From Pseudomonadota bacterium (GTDB lineage: Bacteria; Pseudomonadota; Gammaproteobacteria; Burkholderiales; Burkholderiaceae_C): a DNA stretch of 64,000 bases. The notes under the pieces were generated by a model. It had not been told where the DNA came from. It made no database searches and saw only the letters and a program-made list of their open reading frames with translations. Shown in pieces: positions 9,872 through 18,399 of this stretch (its first letter is position 1; every line of letters starts with the position of its first letter). Position numbers and translations under genes: made by a program. The stretch spans positions 186,001-250,000 of the forward strand of contig CAUJHV010000029.1 of assembly GCA_963205115.1 (NCBI GenBank). Reading direction: 5' to 3'.

Positions 9872-11104
9872 ATGCAGAAGACCCAGACCCTGAAGCTGGC
9901 CGCTCGCGCCACTGCCGTGGCCGCCTTGGCCGCCGTAATCAGCGTGCCCGCCGCGGCGCAGATCTCCGACGATGTCGTGCGCATCGGCATCATGTCCGAC
10001 ATGGCCGGCCCGTACTCGGGCAACGGCGGCCCGGGCTCGGTGCTGGCCGCGCGCATGGCCATCGAAGACTTCGGCGGCAAGGTCAACGGCAAGAACATCG
10101 AGTTGCTGGTCGTCGACGACCAGAACAAGCCGGACGTGGGCCTGAATGCCGCACGCAAGTGGCTCGAGGTCGACAAGGTCGACGCGATCATCGGCGGCTC
10201 GGCCTCGTCGATCGCACTGGGCGTGCAGACCCTGATGAAGGAGAAGCAGAAGCCCTACCTGATCGCCGGCACCGTCTCCGACGCGCTGACGGGCAAGAGC
10301 TGCTCGCCGATGTCGGTGCAGTTCCTGGTCGACACCTACGCCATGCCCAAGGCCGGCGTGCAGACCATGCTCAACCAGGGCATCAAGACCTTCTTCTTCG
10401 TCACCGTGGACTACGCCTTCGGCGCCGCGTTCCAGGCCGCCGCGACCAAGTTCATCGAGGCCGCGGGCGCCAAGGTGGTGGGCTCGGTCAAGCACCCGCT
10501 GGGCGCCACCGACTTCTCGTCCTACCTGCTGCAGGCACAGAGCAGCGGCGCCAAGGGCATCGTCATCCTGAATGCCGGCCTGGACCTGTCCAACGCGCTG
10601 AAGCAGGCCAACGAGTTCAAGATCTCCGCCGGCGGCCAGGCCGTCTCGGTCTTCGGCATGACGATCAACAGCATCGCCGCCATGGGCCTGGATGTCGCCA
10701 AGGGCCTGCAGTTCACCGACCCCTGGTACTGGGACCGCACCGAAGAGACACGCGCCTGGGCCAACCGCTTCATGCCGCGCTACAACAACCAGCCGCCCAC
10801 GCACATCATGGCCGCCAACTACGGCGCCATGATGCATTACCTGAAGTCGGTGCAGGCAGCCGGCACGGACGCCGGCCCGGCGGTGATGGCCAAGATGAAG
10901 TCCACGCCGGTCAACGACATCACGGGCAAGAACATGATGATCCGCGAGGACGGCCAGCTGATGCGCCCGGTCTACGCCGTGCGCGTGAAGCAGCCGGCGC
11001 AGATGAAGGGCAAGTTCGACTTCTACGACGTGATGGCCGAGCTGCCGGCCGATGCCGTGATGCGTCCGCTGTCCGAAGGCGGGTGCGACTTCGTCAAGAA
11101 GTGA
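9872..11104 (+). CDS. Branched-chain amino acid-type ABC transporter substrate-binding protein
   Basis: A 410-residue periplasmic receptor of the LivJ/LivK-like family (Peripla_BP_6). A signal peptide of about 29 residues ends in VPAAAQ, and the mature protein begins VVRIGIMSDMAGPYSGNGGPGSV, the standard opening of the family. An AGGAG-like Shine-Dalgarno (CAGGAGA) precedes the ATG. In catabolic islands such receptors usually bind aromatic or alicyclic acids rather than amino acids, so the substrate here is probably the carbon source of the island (inference). Its stop overlaps the lactonase start by one base, and the whole series through livM at 15309 is one operon. Confidence 0.9.
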   Translation: MQKTQTLKLAARATAVAALAAVISVPAAAQISDDVVRIGIMSDMAGPYSGNGGPGSVLAARMAIEDFGGKVNGKNIELLVVDDQNKPDVGLNAARKWLEVDKVDAIIGGSASSIALGVQTLMKEKQKPYLIAGTVSDALTGKSCSPMSVQFLVDTYAMPKAGVQTMLNQGIKTFFFVTVDYAFGAAFQAAATKFIEAAGAKVVGSVKHPLGATDFSSYLLQAQSSGAKGIVILNAGLDLSNALKQANEFKISAGGQAVSVFGMTINSIAAMGLDVAKGLQFTDPWYWDRTEETRAWANRFMPRYNNQPPTHIMAANYGAMMHYLKSVQAAGTDAGPAVMAKMKSTPVNDITGKNMMIREDGQLMRPVYAVRVKQPAQMKGKFDFYDVMAELPADAVMRPLSEGGCDFVKK

Positions 11105-12006
11105 TGCCGAGCCTGCGTCTGCCACTGGACGCGCGCGACCTGCTGGGCGAAAGCCCGGTGTGGGATGCGCGCGGGCAGGCGCTGTATTGGGTGGATACAC
11201 GCAGCCGGCGTGTGCATCAGGCCCGCCGCGATGCCGGCGGCAACCTGCACGACCTGCGGCACTGGGACACGCCGCAGGAGGTGGGCTCGATCGCCTTGGC
11301 CGGCCCGGGTCGGCTGCTGCTGGCCCTGGCCGACGGCTTTTCCACGCTCGATCTGGCCAGTGGAGTGGTCACGCCCGTGGCCGGCGTCGTGCACCCCAAA
11401 CCCCCGATGCGCCTGAACGATGGACGCACCGACCGCGAAGGCCGCTTCGTCTGCGGCTCGATGGCGCTGGGCCGGCGCGAGCCCGATGGCGAGCTCTACC
11501 GCCTGGAGACCGACGGCCGCGTGACGCGTCTGCTGGGCGGCAACATCGTCTCCAACGCCACCTGCTTCGCACCCGACGGGCGCACGCTGTACCACGCCGA
11601 CAGCCACGCCGGCGTGATCCGCGCGTGGGACTACGGCCTCGACGGCACGCTGACCAACGAGCGGGCCTTCGTCGATACACGGCCACAAGGCTCAGGCCCC
11701 GACGGCGCCACGGTGGACGCCGAAGGCTGCCTGTGGGTGGCCCTGGTGCTGGCCGCGAAGGTGGCGCGTTATGCCCCCGACGGCCGTCTGCTGCGCACGC
11801 TGGACCTGCCCGTGCCCTACCCCACCTGCCCCTGCTTCGGCGGGCCCGAACTGGACACCTTGTATGTCACCAGCATCCGCGACAGCGGCAACGCGCTGCG
11901 CACCGACGACCCGGCCGCCGGCGCGCTGGTGGAAGTGCGCGGCCTGGGCGTGTGCGGCCTGCCCGAAGTGCCCTGGGCCGGATCGACCGCGGGCCTGCGA
12001 CCATGA
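11104..12006 (+). CDS. SMP-30/gluconolactonase-family lactonase
   Basis: A 300-residue six-bladed beta-propeller of the SMP-30/gluconolaconase/LRE family, normally a divalent-metal-dependent lactonase. It opens with LDARDLLGESPVWDARGQALYWVD, where the Glu is a metal ligand in the family. NDGRTDREGRFVCGSM and SNATCFAPDGRTLYHADS are the conserved central segments carrying the Asn and Asp ligands. Its ATG overlaps the receptor stop by one base and its stop overlaps the livG start by four, so it is translationally locked inside an ABC transporter operon. With a Baeyer-Villiger-type monooxygenase nearby, hydrolysis of a lactone made from a cyclic ketone is a plausible role. A sugar lactone substrate cannot be excluded. 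Confidence 0.85.
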   Translation: MPSLRLPLDARDLLGESPVWDARGQALYWVDTRSRRVHQARRDAGGNLHDLRHWDTPQEVGSIALAGPGRLLLALADGFSTLDLASGVVTPVAGVVHPKPPMRLNDGRTDREGRFVCGSMALGRREPDGELYRLETDGRVTRLLGGNIVSNATCFAPDGRTLYHADSHAGVIRAWDYGLDGTLTNERAFVDTRPQGSGPDGATVDAEGCLWVALVLAAKVARYAPDGRLLRTLDLPVPYPTCPCFGGPELDTLYVTSIRDSGNALRTDDPAAGALVEVRGLGVCGLPEVPWAGSTAGLRP

Positions 12007-12758
12007 GTGACGATTTCATCCTTGAAGCCACGGACCTGGGCAAGTCCTTCCGGGGTTTCCACGCCGTGCGCGGCGTCAACCTGCAGGTGCGGCGCGGCAC
12101 GGTGCATGCGCTGATCGGCCCCAACGGCGCCGGCAAGACCACCTGCTTCAACCTGCTCACGCGTTTCCTGCCGGTGACATCGGGCAGCATCGTCTTCAAC
12201 GGGCGCGACATCACGCCGCTGGACGCCGCCACCGTCGCCGGCATGGGGCTGGTGCGTTCCTTCCAGATTTCCGCGGTCTTCCGCCAGCTCAGCGTGCTGG
12301 ACAACGTGCGCGTGGCCCTTCTGGCGCACGCGGGCGGCAGTTATGCCTTCTGGCGATCCGCCCGTGCACTGGACCGTTATACCGCGCGCGCCGACGAGCT
12401 GCTGGAAGCCGTGGACCTCACGCGATGGCGGCAGCACACCGCGGCCGACCTGCCCTACGGACGCAAGCGTGCGCTGGAACTGGCCACGACGCTGGCCCTG
12501 GACCCCAGCCTGGTGCTGCTGGACGAGCCGATAGCCGGCCTCGGCCACGAGGACATCGGACCCGTCACGAAACTGATTGCCAACGTGGCCCAACGCTGCA
12601 CGGTGCTGATGGTGGAACACAACATGAAGGTGGTGGCCGACCTGTGCGACCGCATCACGGTGCTGCAGTCCGGCGAGGTGCTGGCCGAGGGTCCGTACGA
12701 CGAGGTCTCGCGCGACCCGCGTGTGCTGGAAGCCTATGTCGGAGGTGCCGGTGTCTGA
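12003..12758 (+). CDS. livG: LivG-like ABC transporter ATP-binding protein
   Basis: A 251-residue ATPase of the branched-chain amino acid-type importer. The Walker A motif is GPNGAGKTT, Walker B is LVLLDEPIAGL and the switch His lies in VLMVEHNMKVV. The signature loop reads LPYGRKRALELA instead of the canonical LSGGQ form. LivG proteins commonly have a LxYGxxRxLEIA variant, so this is not a defect. Its ATG overlaps the lactonase stop (ATGA). It pairs with the LivF ATPase and the LivH/LivM permeases that follow. The symbol marks family position in the operon, not a proven amino acid substrate. Confidence 0.9.
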   Translation: MSDDFILEATDLGKSFRGFHAVRGVNLQVRRGTVHALIGPNGAGKTTCFNLLTRFLPVTSGSIVFNGRDITPLDAATVAGMGLVRSFQISAVFRQLSVLDNVRVALLAHAGGSYAFWRSARALDRYTARADELLEAVDLTRWRQHTAADLPYGRKRALELATTLALDPSLVLLDEPIAGLGHEDIGPVTKLIANVAQRCTVLMVEHNMKVVADLCDRITVLQSGEVLAEGPYDEVSRDPRVLEAYVGGAGV

Positions 12759-13455
12759 ACCGCTGCTGCGCGTGGAGGCGCTGGCCGCCTGGTACGGCGA
12801 GACCCAGGCGCTGACCCGCATCGACATCGAGGTGCGCACCGGCGAGGTCGTGTGTCTGCTGGGGCGCAACGGCGCCGGCAAGACCACCACGCTGCGCGCG
12901 GTGATGGGCCTGCTGGCGCGCTGCCAGGGCCGCATCGAGGTCGGCGGGCAGCCGGCACTGGGCCTGCCGCCGGAATCCATCGCCCGGCTGGGCGTGGCCT
13001 ACTGCCCCGAAGAACGCGGCATCTTCGCCAGCCTGTCGGTGGAAGAGAACCTGCTGCTGCCGCCGGTGCTGGCGCCGGGCGGCTTGTCGCTGGACGAGAT
13101 CTACCAGCTCTTCCCCAACCTGAAGGCCCGGCGCGCCAGCGGCGGCGCCAAGCTCTCCGGCGGCGAGCAGCAGATGCTGGCCATCGCGCGCATCCTGCGC
13201 ACCGGCGCCAAGCTGCTGCTGCTGGACGAACCCACCGAAGGCCTGGCGCCGGTCATCGTGCACGGCATCGGCCAGACCATCCAGCGCCTGCGCGAACGCG
13301 GCTTCACGATCCTGATGGTGGAGCAGAACTTCCGCTTCGCCTCGCGCATGGGCGACCGCTTCTACGTCATCGACGAAGGCACCGTCGTCGAACACCTGGA
13401 CCGCGAGGCGCTGGAACGCGACCCGGCCCGCGTCGAAGCGCTGCTGGGCGTCTGA
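12751..13455 (+). CDS. livF: LivF-like ABC transporter ATP-binding protein
   Basis: A 234-residue second ATPase of the importer. Walker A is GRNGAGKTT, the signature is LSGGEQQMLAIAR, and Walker B is LLLLDEPTEGLAP, a typical LivF form. I chose the GTG at 12751 (VSEPLLRVEAL) because GGAGG at 12741-12745 is correctly spaced before it. An in-frame ATG at 12736 would add five residues but contains that ribosome site within its own coding sequence. The start overlaps the end of livG by eight bases, so the two ATPases are translationally coupled. Confidence 0.9.
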   Translation: MSEPLLRVEALAAWYGETQALTRIDIEVRTGEVVCLLGRNGAGKTTTLRAVMGLLARCQGRIEVGGQPALGLPPESIARLGVAYCPEERGIFASLSVEENLLLPPVLAPGGLSLDEIYQLFPNLKARRASGGAKLSGGEQQMLAIARILRTGAKLLLLDEPTEGLAPVIVHGIGQTIQRLRERGFTILMVEQNFRFASRMGDRFYVIDEGTVVEHLDREALERDPARVEALLGV

Positions 13456-13465
13456 GGACTTCAAC

Positions 13466-14347
13466 GTGAACCTGCTGGACATTCCACCCGCGGCCATCGT
13501 CGGGCAACTCGTGGTCGGGCTGATCAACGGCTCGTTCTACGCCCTGATGAGCCTGGGCCTGGCGATCATCTTCGGCCTGCTGCACATCGTGAACTTCGCG
13601 CACGGCGCGCAGTACATGCTGGGCGCCTTCATCGCCTGGGCGATGCTCGAATACCTGGGCCTGGGCTACTGGTGGGCGCTGCTGATCGTGCCGCTGGTCA
13701 CTGCCGGCATCGGCATGCTGATCGAGCGCACCATGCTGCGCCGCCTGCACGGGCTGGATCCGGTCTACGCGCTGCTGCTGACCTTCGGCCTGGCGCTGCT
13801 GCTCGAAGGCGCCTTCCGCCTGAAGTTCGGTGCCACGGGCCAGCCCTATGCCAGCCCCATCTCGGGCGGCATCACCCTGCCCTTTGCCTTCCTGCCGGCC
13901 TACCGCGTGTGGGTCATCGTGGCCTCGCTGGTCATCTGCCTGGCCACCTGGTGGTTCGTCGAGCGCACGCGCTTCGGCGCCTATCTGCGCGCCGCGCACG
14001 AGAACCCGGCCCTGGTGCGCACCTTCGGCATCCGCGTGCCACTGCTGCTGACGCTGACCTACGGCCTGGGCGTGGGCCTGGCCGGCCTGGGCGGCGTGAT
14101 GGCCGCGCCCATCTACCAGGTCAATCCGCTGATGGGCAGCAACCTCATCGTCGTCGTCTTTGCCGTGGTCGTGATCGGCGGCATGGGCTCCATCATCGGC
14201 GCCATCGTGGCGGGCTTCGGCCTGGGGGTCATCGAGGGCCTGACGCGCCTGCTGGCGCCGGATTACGCTGGCATCGTGGTCTTCATCGTCATGCTGCTGG
14301 TGCTGGCCTTCAAGCCGGCGGGCCTGTTCGGCCGGGGGGATCTGTGA
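13466..14347 (+). CDS. livH: LivH-like ABC transporter permease
   Basis: A 293-residue inner-membrane permease with about eight hydrophobic segments. It begins with the typical QLVVGLINGSFYALMSLGLAI and contains the conserved EAA-like loop near RTFGIRVPLLL. It ends in FKPAGLFGRGDL, characteristic of LivH. Translation starts at GTG 13466, preceded by GAGGA at 13454-13458. Its stop overlaps the livM start by one base. It forms the translocation channel with LivM. Confidence 0.9.
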   Translation: MNLLDIPPAAIVGQLVVGLINGSFYALMSLGLAIIFGLLHIVNFAHGAQYMLGAFIAWAMLEYLGLGYWWALLIVPLVTAGIGMLIERTMLRRLHGLDPVYALLLTFGLALLLEGAFRLKFGATGQPYASPISGGITLPFAFLPAYRVWVIVASLVICLATWWFVERTRFGAYLRAAHENPALVRTFGIRVPLLLTLTYGLGVGLAGLGGVMAAPIYQVNPLMGSNLIVVVFAVVVIGGMGSIIGAIVAGFGLGVIEGLTRLLAPDYAGIVVFIVMLLVLAFKPAGLFGRGDL

Positions 14348-15309
14348 TGCAGGGGCTCAGACGTCCGCCGATGTGGGTGCTGGTGGCGGGTGTGGCCATT
14401 GCGCTGGCCGCGCCATGGGTCGCCTACCCGGTCTTCCTGATGAAGCTGCTGTGCTGGGCGCTGCTGGCCGCGTCACTGAACCTGCTGGTGGGTTACGTGG
14501 GCCTGCTGTCCTTCGGCCACGCGATGTTCTTCGGCTCGGCCGCCTATGTCACCGCGCATGCGGTGAAGGTGTGGGCCGTCGACCCCGCGCTGGGCCTGCT
14601 GCTGGGCAGTGCCGCGGCGGCCTTTCTCGGCTTGGTCGGCGGGCTGCTGGCCATCCGCCGCATGGGCACGGCGTTTTCGATGATCACGCTGGCCATCGCG
14701 CAGCTGGTGTATTTCATCGCGCTGCGCGCGCCCTTCACCGGCGGCGAAGACGGCATTCAGGACGTGCCGCGCGGCCGCTTGCTGGGTCTCGTGCCGCTGG
14801 GCGACAACCTGGCGCTGTACTACGTGGTGCTGGCGGTCGTGGCCGCGGGCTTCTGGATCATCTACCGCACCGTGCAGTCGCCCTTCGGCCACGTGCTGGC
14901 CGCCATCCGCGACAGCGAACCGCGCGCCATTTCGCTGGGCTACCGCGTCAACCGCTACAAGCTGGTGGCCTATGTGCTGTCGTCGGCGCTGGCGGGCATG
15001 GCCGGCGCGCTCAAGGCCCTGGTCTTCCAGATCGCCACGCTCACCGACGTGAGCTGGACCACCTCCGGCGAGGCCTTGCTGATGGTGATCGTCGGTGGCG
15101 TGCAGACCCTGGCCGGCCCGCTGATCGGGGCGCTGGTCGTGGTGACGATGCAGAACTATTTCGCCTCGTTTGCCGAGGTCGTGTTGATGCTGCAGGGCCT
15201 GGTCTTCATCGTCGTCGTGCTGGTCTTCCGGCGCGGCGTGGTGGGCGAATGGAAGGCCTGGCGACAGCGGCGTGGCGCGCGGCAGCAGGCGGCGCAGGTG
15301 CAGGCGTGA
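14347..15309 (+). CDS. livM: LivM-like ABC transporter permease
   Basis: A 320-residue inner-membrane permease. The family landmarks SLNLLVGYVGLLSFGHAMFFG near the N-terminus and RAISLGYRVNRYKLVAYVLSSALAGMAG in the cytoplasmic loop are clear. TTSGEALLMVIVGGVQTLAGP follows near the end. The C-terminal tail is basic and Gln/Ala-rich. Its ATG overlaps the livH stop by one base. It completes a full importer: receptor, two ATPases and two permeases. Confidence 0.9.
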   Translation: MQGLRRPPMWVLVAGVAIALAAPWVAYPVFLMKLLCWALLAASLNLLVGYVGLLSFGHAMFFGSAAYVTAHAVKVWAVDPALGLLLGSAAAAFLGLVGGLLAIRRMGTAFSMITLAIAQLVYFIALRAPFTGGEDGIQDVPRGRLLGLVPLGDNLALYYVVLAVVAAGFWIIYRTVQSPFGHVLAAIRDSEPRAISLGYRVNRYKLVAYVLSSALAGMAGALKALVFQIATLTDVSWTTSGEALLMVIVGGVQTLAGPLIGALVVVTMQNYFASFAEVVLMLQGLVFIVVVLVFRRGVVGEWKAWRQRRGARQQAAQVQA

Positions 15310-15364
15310 CACGCGCGGCAGGCTCCACAGGCGCCGCACCCCAACAGCGAGTGAAGGAACGACC

Positions 15365-16138
15365 GTGAGCACCCTGTCCCGACCCGAACTGAACCTGGGT
15401 GGCCGCCTGGCTGTGGTCACCGGCGCCGGCAGCGGCATCGGCGCGGCCTCGGCCCGTGCCCTGGCCGCCGCCGGCGCACGCGTGGTGCTGGCCGACCGGG
15501 ACGGCGCAGCGGCCGAAGCCGTGGCGCAATCGATCTGCGAGGCCGGCGCGCAGGCCCGCGCCTACACCCTGGACGTCACGCAACTCGATGCCGTGCGCGC
15601 ACTGGCCGCCCGCGTGGGCGAGGACTGGGGCGATGCGGCCATCCTCGTCAACAACGCCGGCGTGCTGGTGCGCCGCGGCATCGACGAGCCCGACGCCGAA
15701 GACATCGTGCGGCGCGTCATGGACGTCAACCTGCACGGCGCCTTTGCGATGGTGCGTGCCTTCCTGCCGGCCCTGCGCCGCACGCAGGGCTGCGTGGTCA
15801 ACGTGGCGTCCGGCGCGGCCTTTTCGGCGCAGGCCGGCTGCGCGGGCTACTCGGCCTCCAAGGCGGCGCTGCACATGCTGACGCAGACGCTGGCCGTGGA
15901 CCTGGCGCCCGACCGGGTGCGCGTCAACGCCGTCGCGCCGGGTGTCATCGAGACACCCATGACCGAGGCCACGCGCGAAAACCCCACACGCCTGGCCGGC
16001 TTCCTGCGCCGCATCCCGGCCGGCCGCGTGGGCCAGGCCGAAGAAGTGGCCGCGGCGATCCTCTTCCTGGCTTCGCCGCTGGCCAGCTACATCAACGCCA
16101 CCACCGTGCCGGTGGACGGCGGGTTCCTGGCGACTTGA
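15365..16138 (+). CDS. Short-chain dehydrogenase/reductase (SDR)
   Basis: A 257-residue classical SDR that oxidises an alcohol or reduces a ketone with NAD(P). The cofactor motif TGAGSGIG lies at about residues 18-25, NNAG at about 95-98, and the catalytic Tyr-Lys pair is in YSASKAA. C-terminal PVDGGF is typical. Translation starts at GTG 15365, with AAGGA at 15354-15358. It lies 55 bases after livM and is probably part of the same transcript. A role in converting a ring or side-chain alcohol to a ketone would feed the monooxygenase and lactonase logic of the island (inference). Confidence 0.88.
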   Translation: MSTLSRPELNLGGRLAVVTGAGSGIGAASARALAAAGARVVLADRDGAAAEAVAQSICEAGAQARAYTLDVTQLDAVRALAARVGEDWGDAAILVNNAGVLVRRGIDEPDAEDIVRRVMDVNLHGAFAMVRAFLPALRRTQGCVVNVASGAAFSAQAGCAGYSASKAALHMLTQTLAVDLAPDRVRVNAVAPGVIETPMTEATRENPTRLAGFLRRIPAGRVGQAEEVAAAILFLASPLASYINATTVPVDGGFLAT

Positions 16139-16164
16139 CACGCGCGGGAAGAACGAGAGCCCCG

Positions 16165-16977
16165 ATGAGCAACGATCAGACCGCCACCCCGCTGCGCGCC
16201 ATCGTCACGGGCGCGGCACGCGGCATCGGGCGCGCGATGGCCTTGCGCCTGGCGCAGGACTCGCTGCGCCGCCACGGGCAGCCCGCGCAACTGGTGCTGG
16301 CCGATCTGCACGGCGACGAGCTCGATGCCCTGGCCGCGGAACTGCGGGCAGGCGGTGCCACCGTGCGCGTCTGCGCAGGGGACTTGAGTGATGCGGCCGA
16401 ACCGGCACGCATCGTCGCCATGGCCCAGGACTTCGGCGGCCTGGAGTGCGTGGCCAGCAACGCCGGCTTCGCGCGGCCCGCCCCGCTGCTGGAGGCGCGC
16501 GTCGAAGACTGGGACCGCGTCTTCGCGGTGCACGTGCGCGCCGCCTGGCTGCTGGGCCGCGCGGCGCATCCGCTGCTGGCCCGCGCGCGCGGCTGCCTGG
16601 TGCTGACCACCAGCGTCTCGGGCTCGCAGGCCTCGCCGCCGCTGGCGGCTTACAGCGCGAGCAAGGCTGCGCAGATCATGCTGATGAAGCAGATGGCCGT
16701 GGAATGGGGCCCGGACGGCATCCGCGTGAATGCGCTGTCACCCGGCCTGACCGTCACGCCCGGCACCGCGCCGGCCTACGCCAAGCCCGGCGCGCGGGAA
16801 CAGCGCGAGGCGCGCATCCCGCTGCGCCGCGTGGCGCAGCCCGAGGACATGGCCGCCGCGCTGTCGATGCTGGTGAGCCCCGACGCCGCCTACGTGCACG
16901 GCCATGAACTGGTGGTCGACGGCGGGCTGGTGCACACGCTGATGCCCTCGCTCACGCAGGCGGCCTGGCAAGGGTGA
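16165..16977 (+). CDS. Short-chain dehydrogenase/reductase (SDR)
   Basis: A 270-residue classical SDR with TGAARGIG near residue 14, SNAG at the NNAG position and the catalytic YSASKAAQ. It ends with VVDGGLVHTLMPS. An in-frame TTG at 16135 exists, but the ATG at 16165 gives the family's normal N-terminus and has a purine-rich GAACGAGAG ahead of it. It is the last gene of the rightward operon and lies 26 bases after the previous SDR. The two SDRs share the fold but differ in N-terminal length and in the region around the substrate loop, so they are unlikely to be a recent duplication. Substrate unknown. Confidence 0.88.
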   Translation: MSNDQTATPLRAIVTGAARGIGRAMALRLAQDSLRRHGQPAQLVLADLHGDELDALAAELRAGGATVRVCAGDLSDAAEPARIVAMAQDFGGLECVASNAGFARPAPLLEARVEDWDRVFAVHVRAAWLLGRAAHPLLARARGCLVLTTSVSGSQASPPLAAYSASKAAQIMLMKQMAVEWGPDGIRVNALSPGLTVTPGTAPAYAKPGAREQREARIPLRRVAQPEDMAAALSMLVSPDAAYVHGHELVVDGGLVHTLMPSLTQAAWQG

Positions 16978-17012
16978 TGCGCACCGGGAGTCGCGGAATG
17001 CTTTGCAGGCGC

Positions 17013-17543
17013 TTAGCCGAGTTCGGCCAGCAGCTGGTACCAGGGGTCGTCCGGCTTCGGGGCGCCCGCAGGCAGGCGCGGGCCAAAACGTTCCAGTTCA
17101 GGCGCAGCCGGCGCGGTGCCCATGGGCTGCACCCAGTCGTAGACCACCACACGCGCGGCCACGCGCCACTCGTCGCCACGTTTTTCGAAGCGGTCGACGT
17201 AGCGGCCGGCCAGGAAGGTCTCGTGCTCGCTGCCATCGGCGCGGCGGTCGCGCTGCCAGGCCAGGAAGTAGGTTTCCACCGCCGCCTGCAGCCCGCGCAG
17301 CACGATGGACAGGTTACCCACGTGGTGGATCATGCGGCCGCCCTCGCGCAGCTTGGGCAAGGCCGCTTCGATGAAGGACGTGGCCGTGCCCTGGTAGGGG
17401 CCGTGGCGGTCGGTGGCATCGGGCCAGTAGCTGCCGCGCAGCGCGGCTTCGTCGACGCGGTCGATGCCGCGGCAGTAGGAAAAGATGCACTCGCGAATGG
17501 CTTCGCGGTCGAGCAGCGATTGCAGGGCGGTGTCTGAGGTCAT
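17013..17543 (-). CDS. SnoaL/NTF2-like protein, ring-hydroxylating dioxygenase small-subunit-like fold
   Basis: A 176-residue NTF2-like (SnoaL-type) protein. It begins TALQSLLDREAIRECIFSYCRGIDRVDE and continues GSYWPDATD and GRYVDRFEKRGDEWRVAARVV. That pattern is typical of the SnoaL_4 group that includes limonene-epoxide-hydrolase-like and bile-acid dehydratase-like enzymes. Such proteins act as small isomerases, dehydratases or cyclases, or have no known activity. It is transcribed away from the SDR at 17621 and is convergent with the SDR operon that ends at 16977. Its place among SDRs and a monooxygenase suggests a role on the same cyclic substrate (inference). The fold is secure; the reaction is unknown. 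Confidence 0.75.
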   Translation of the reverse strand: MTSDTALQSLLDREAIRECIFSYCRGIDRVDEAALRGSYWPDATDRHGPYQGTATSFIEAALPKLREGGRMIHHVGNLSIVLRGLQAAVETYFLAWQRDRRADGSEHETFLAGRYVDRFEKRGDEWRVAARVVVYDWVQPMGTAPAAPELERFGPRLPAGAPKPDDPWYQLLAELG

Positions 17544-17548
17544 GGCCT

Positions 17549-17577
17549 TTCCATGGAATGCGTGGGTCTGCCGGCAG
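17549..17577. promoter_or_regulatory. Two perfect 10-bp palindromes in a 77-bp divergent promoter region
   Basis: TTCCATGGAA at 17549-17558 and CTGCCGGCAG at 17568-17577 are each perfectly self-complementary. Their centres are 19 bases apart, between the divergent NTF2-like gene (start 17543) and SDR gene (start 17621). They could bind a regulator, for example the AraC protein at 18400-19254. No protein can be assigned from the sequence. Confidence 0.3.
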
Positions 17578-17620
17578 TCTAGGTCGGTGGCGGCGCTTGT
17601 GAATCAAGGGTAGCGAGCAC

Positions 17621-18379
17621 ATGGGTGGACGACTCGAAGGCAAGGTGGCACTGGTGACAGGCGCCGCACAGGGCATCGGCCGGGCGATCGCGGAGCGCTA
17701 CGCCGCCGAAGGCGCGATCGTGGGCATGCTGGACCTCAAACCCGAGCGCGCCGAGCAGGCGGCCGCGGAGGTCGCGGCCAAGGGGCTCCGCGTGCAGGCT
17801 TTCGCCGGCAACGTGGCCGAACGCGCCACGCTCGCCGATGCGGTGGCCGCGCTGGAGGCGCAGCACGGCCGCCTGGACATCCTGGTCAGCAATGCGATCT
17901 GGGTGCGCTACGTGCCCATCGACGCCGTGACGCCGGAGATGCTGCACCGCATGACCGCCACCGGTTTCGATTCCGTGGTCTGGGGCATCCAGTGCGCGGC
18001 GCCGGCCATGGCGCGCAGCGGCGGCGGCTCCATCATCAACATCGCATCGGCGGCGGCCTTCCTGGGCATGCCCAACGCGATGATCTATGCGGGCGTCAAG
18101 GCCGGCGTCCTGGGCCTGACACGCGCCTCGGCCGTCGAGCTGGGCCCGCAGCAGGTGCGCGTCAATGCCATCTGCCCGGGCTCGATCCAGACCGAAGGCG
18201 TGCGCATCAACGTCGATCCGGCCATGGCCGCCAAGCGCCTGGCGCGCACGCCGCTGGGCCGGCTGGGCGAGGTGGAAGACGTCGCCGGCGCGGCGCTGTT
18301 CCTGGCCAGCGACGACAGCGCCTGGATCACCGGCGAATCGCTGCTGGTGGACGGCGGCACCACGCCTGCGGTGCTCTGA
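17621..18379 (+). CDS. Short-chain dehydrogenase/reductase (SDR)
   Basis: A 252-residue classical SDR. The cofactor motif TGAAQGIG follows the N-terminal KVALV strand, and LVSNAI replaces the usual NNAG. The Tyr-x3-Lys pair is YAGVK, so the usual Ser-Lys dipeptide after the Tyr reads Val-Lys. It ends GESLLVDGGTTPAVL. The Asn-Ala-Ile variant at the NNAG site is unusual but keeps the Asn. It starts 77 bases from the divergent NTF2-like gene and ends 20 bases before the convergent AraC gene. A ketone or alcohol of the island's substrate is the likely target. Confidence 0.85.
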   Translation: MGGRLEGKVALVTGAAQGIGRAIAERYAAEGAIVGMLDLKPERAEQAAAEVAAKGLRVQAFAGNVAERATLADAVAALEAQHGRLDILVSNAIWVRYVPIDAVTPEMLHRMTATGFDSVVWGIQCAAPAMARSGGGSIINIASAAAFLGMPNAMIYAGVKAGVLGLTRASAVELGPQQVRVNAICPGSIQTEGVRINVDPAMAAKRLARTPLGRLGEVEDVAGAALFLASDDSAWITGESLLVDGGTTPAVL

Positions 18380-18399
18380 CGGGCGCAGAGGACCCGGTT

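Noticed and set aside
12003..12758. LivG signature loop lacking LSGGQ, considered as a broken ATPase
   Set aside because: LivG proteins commonly have LxYGxxRxLEIA in that place. Walker A, Walker B and the switch His are intact.
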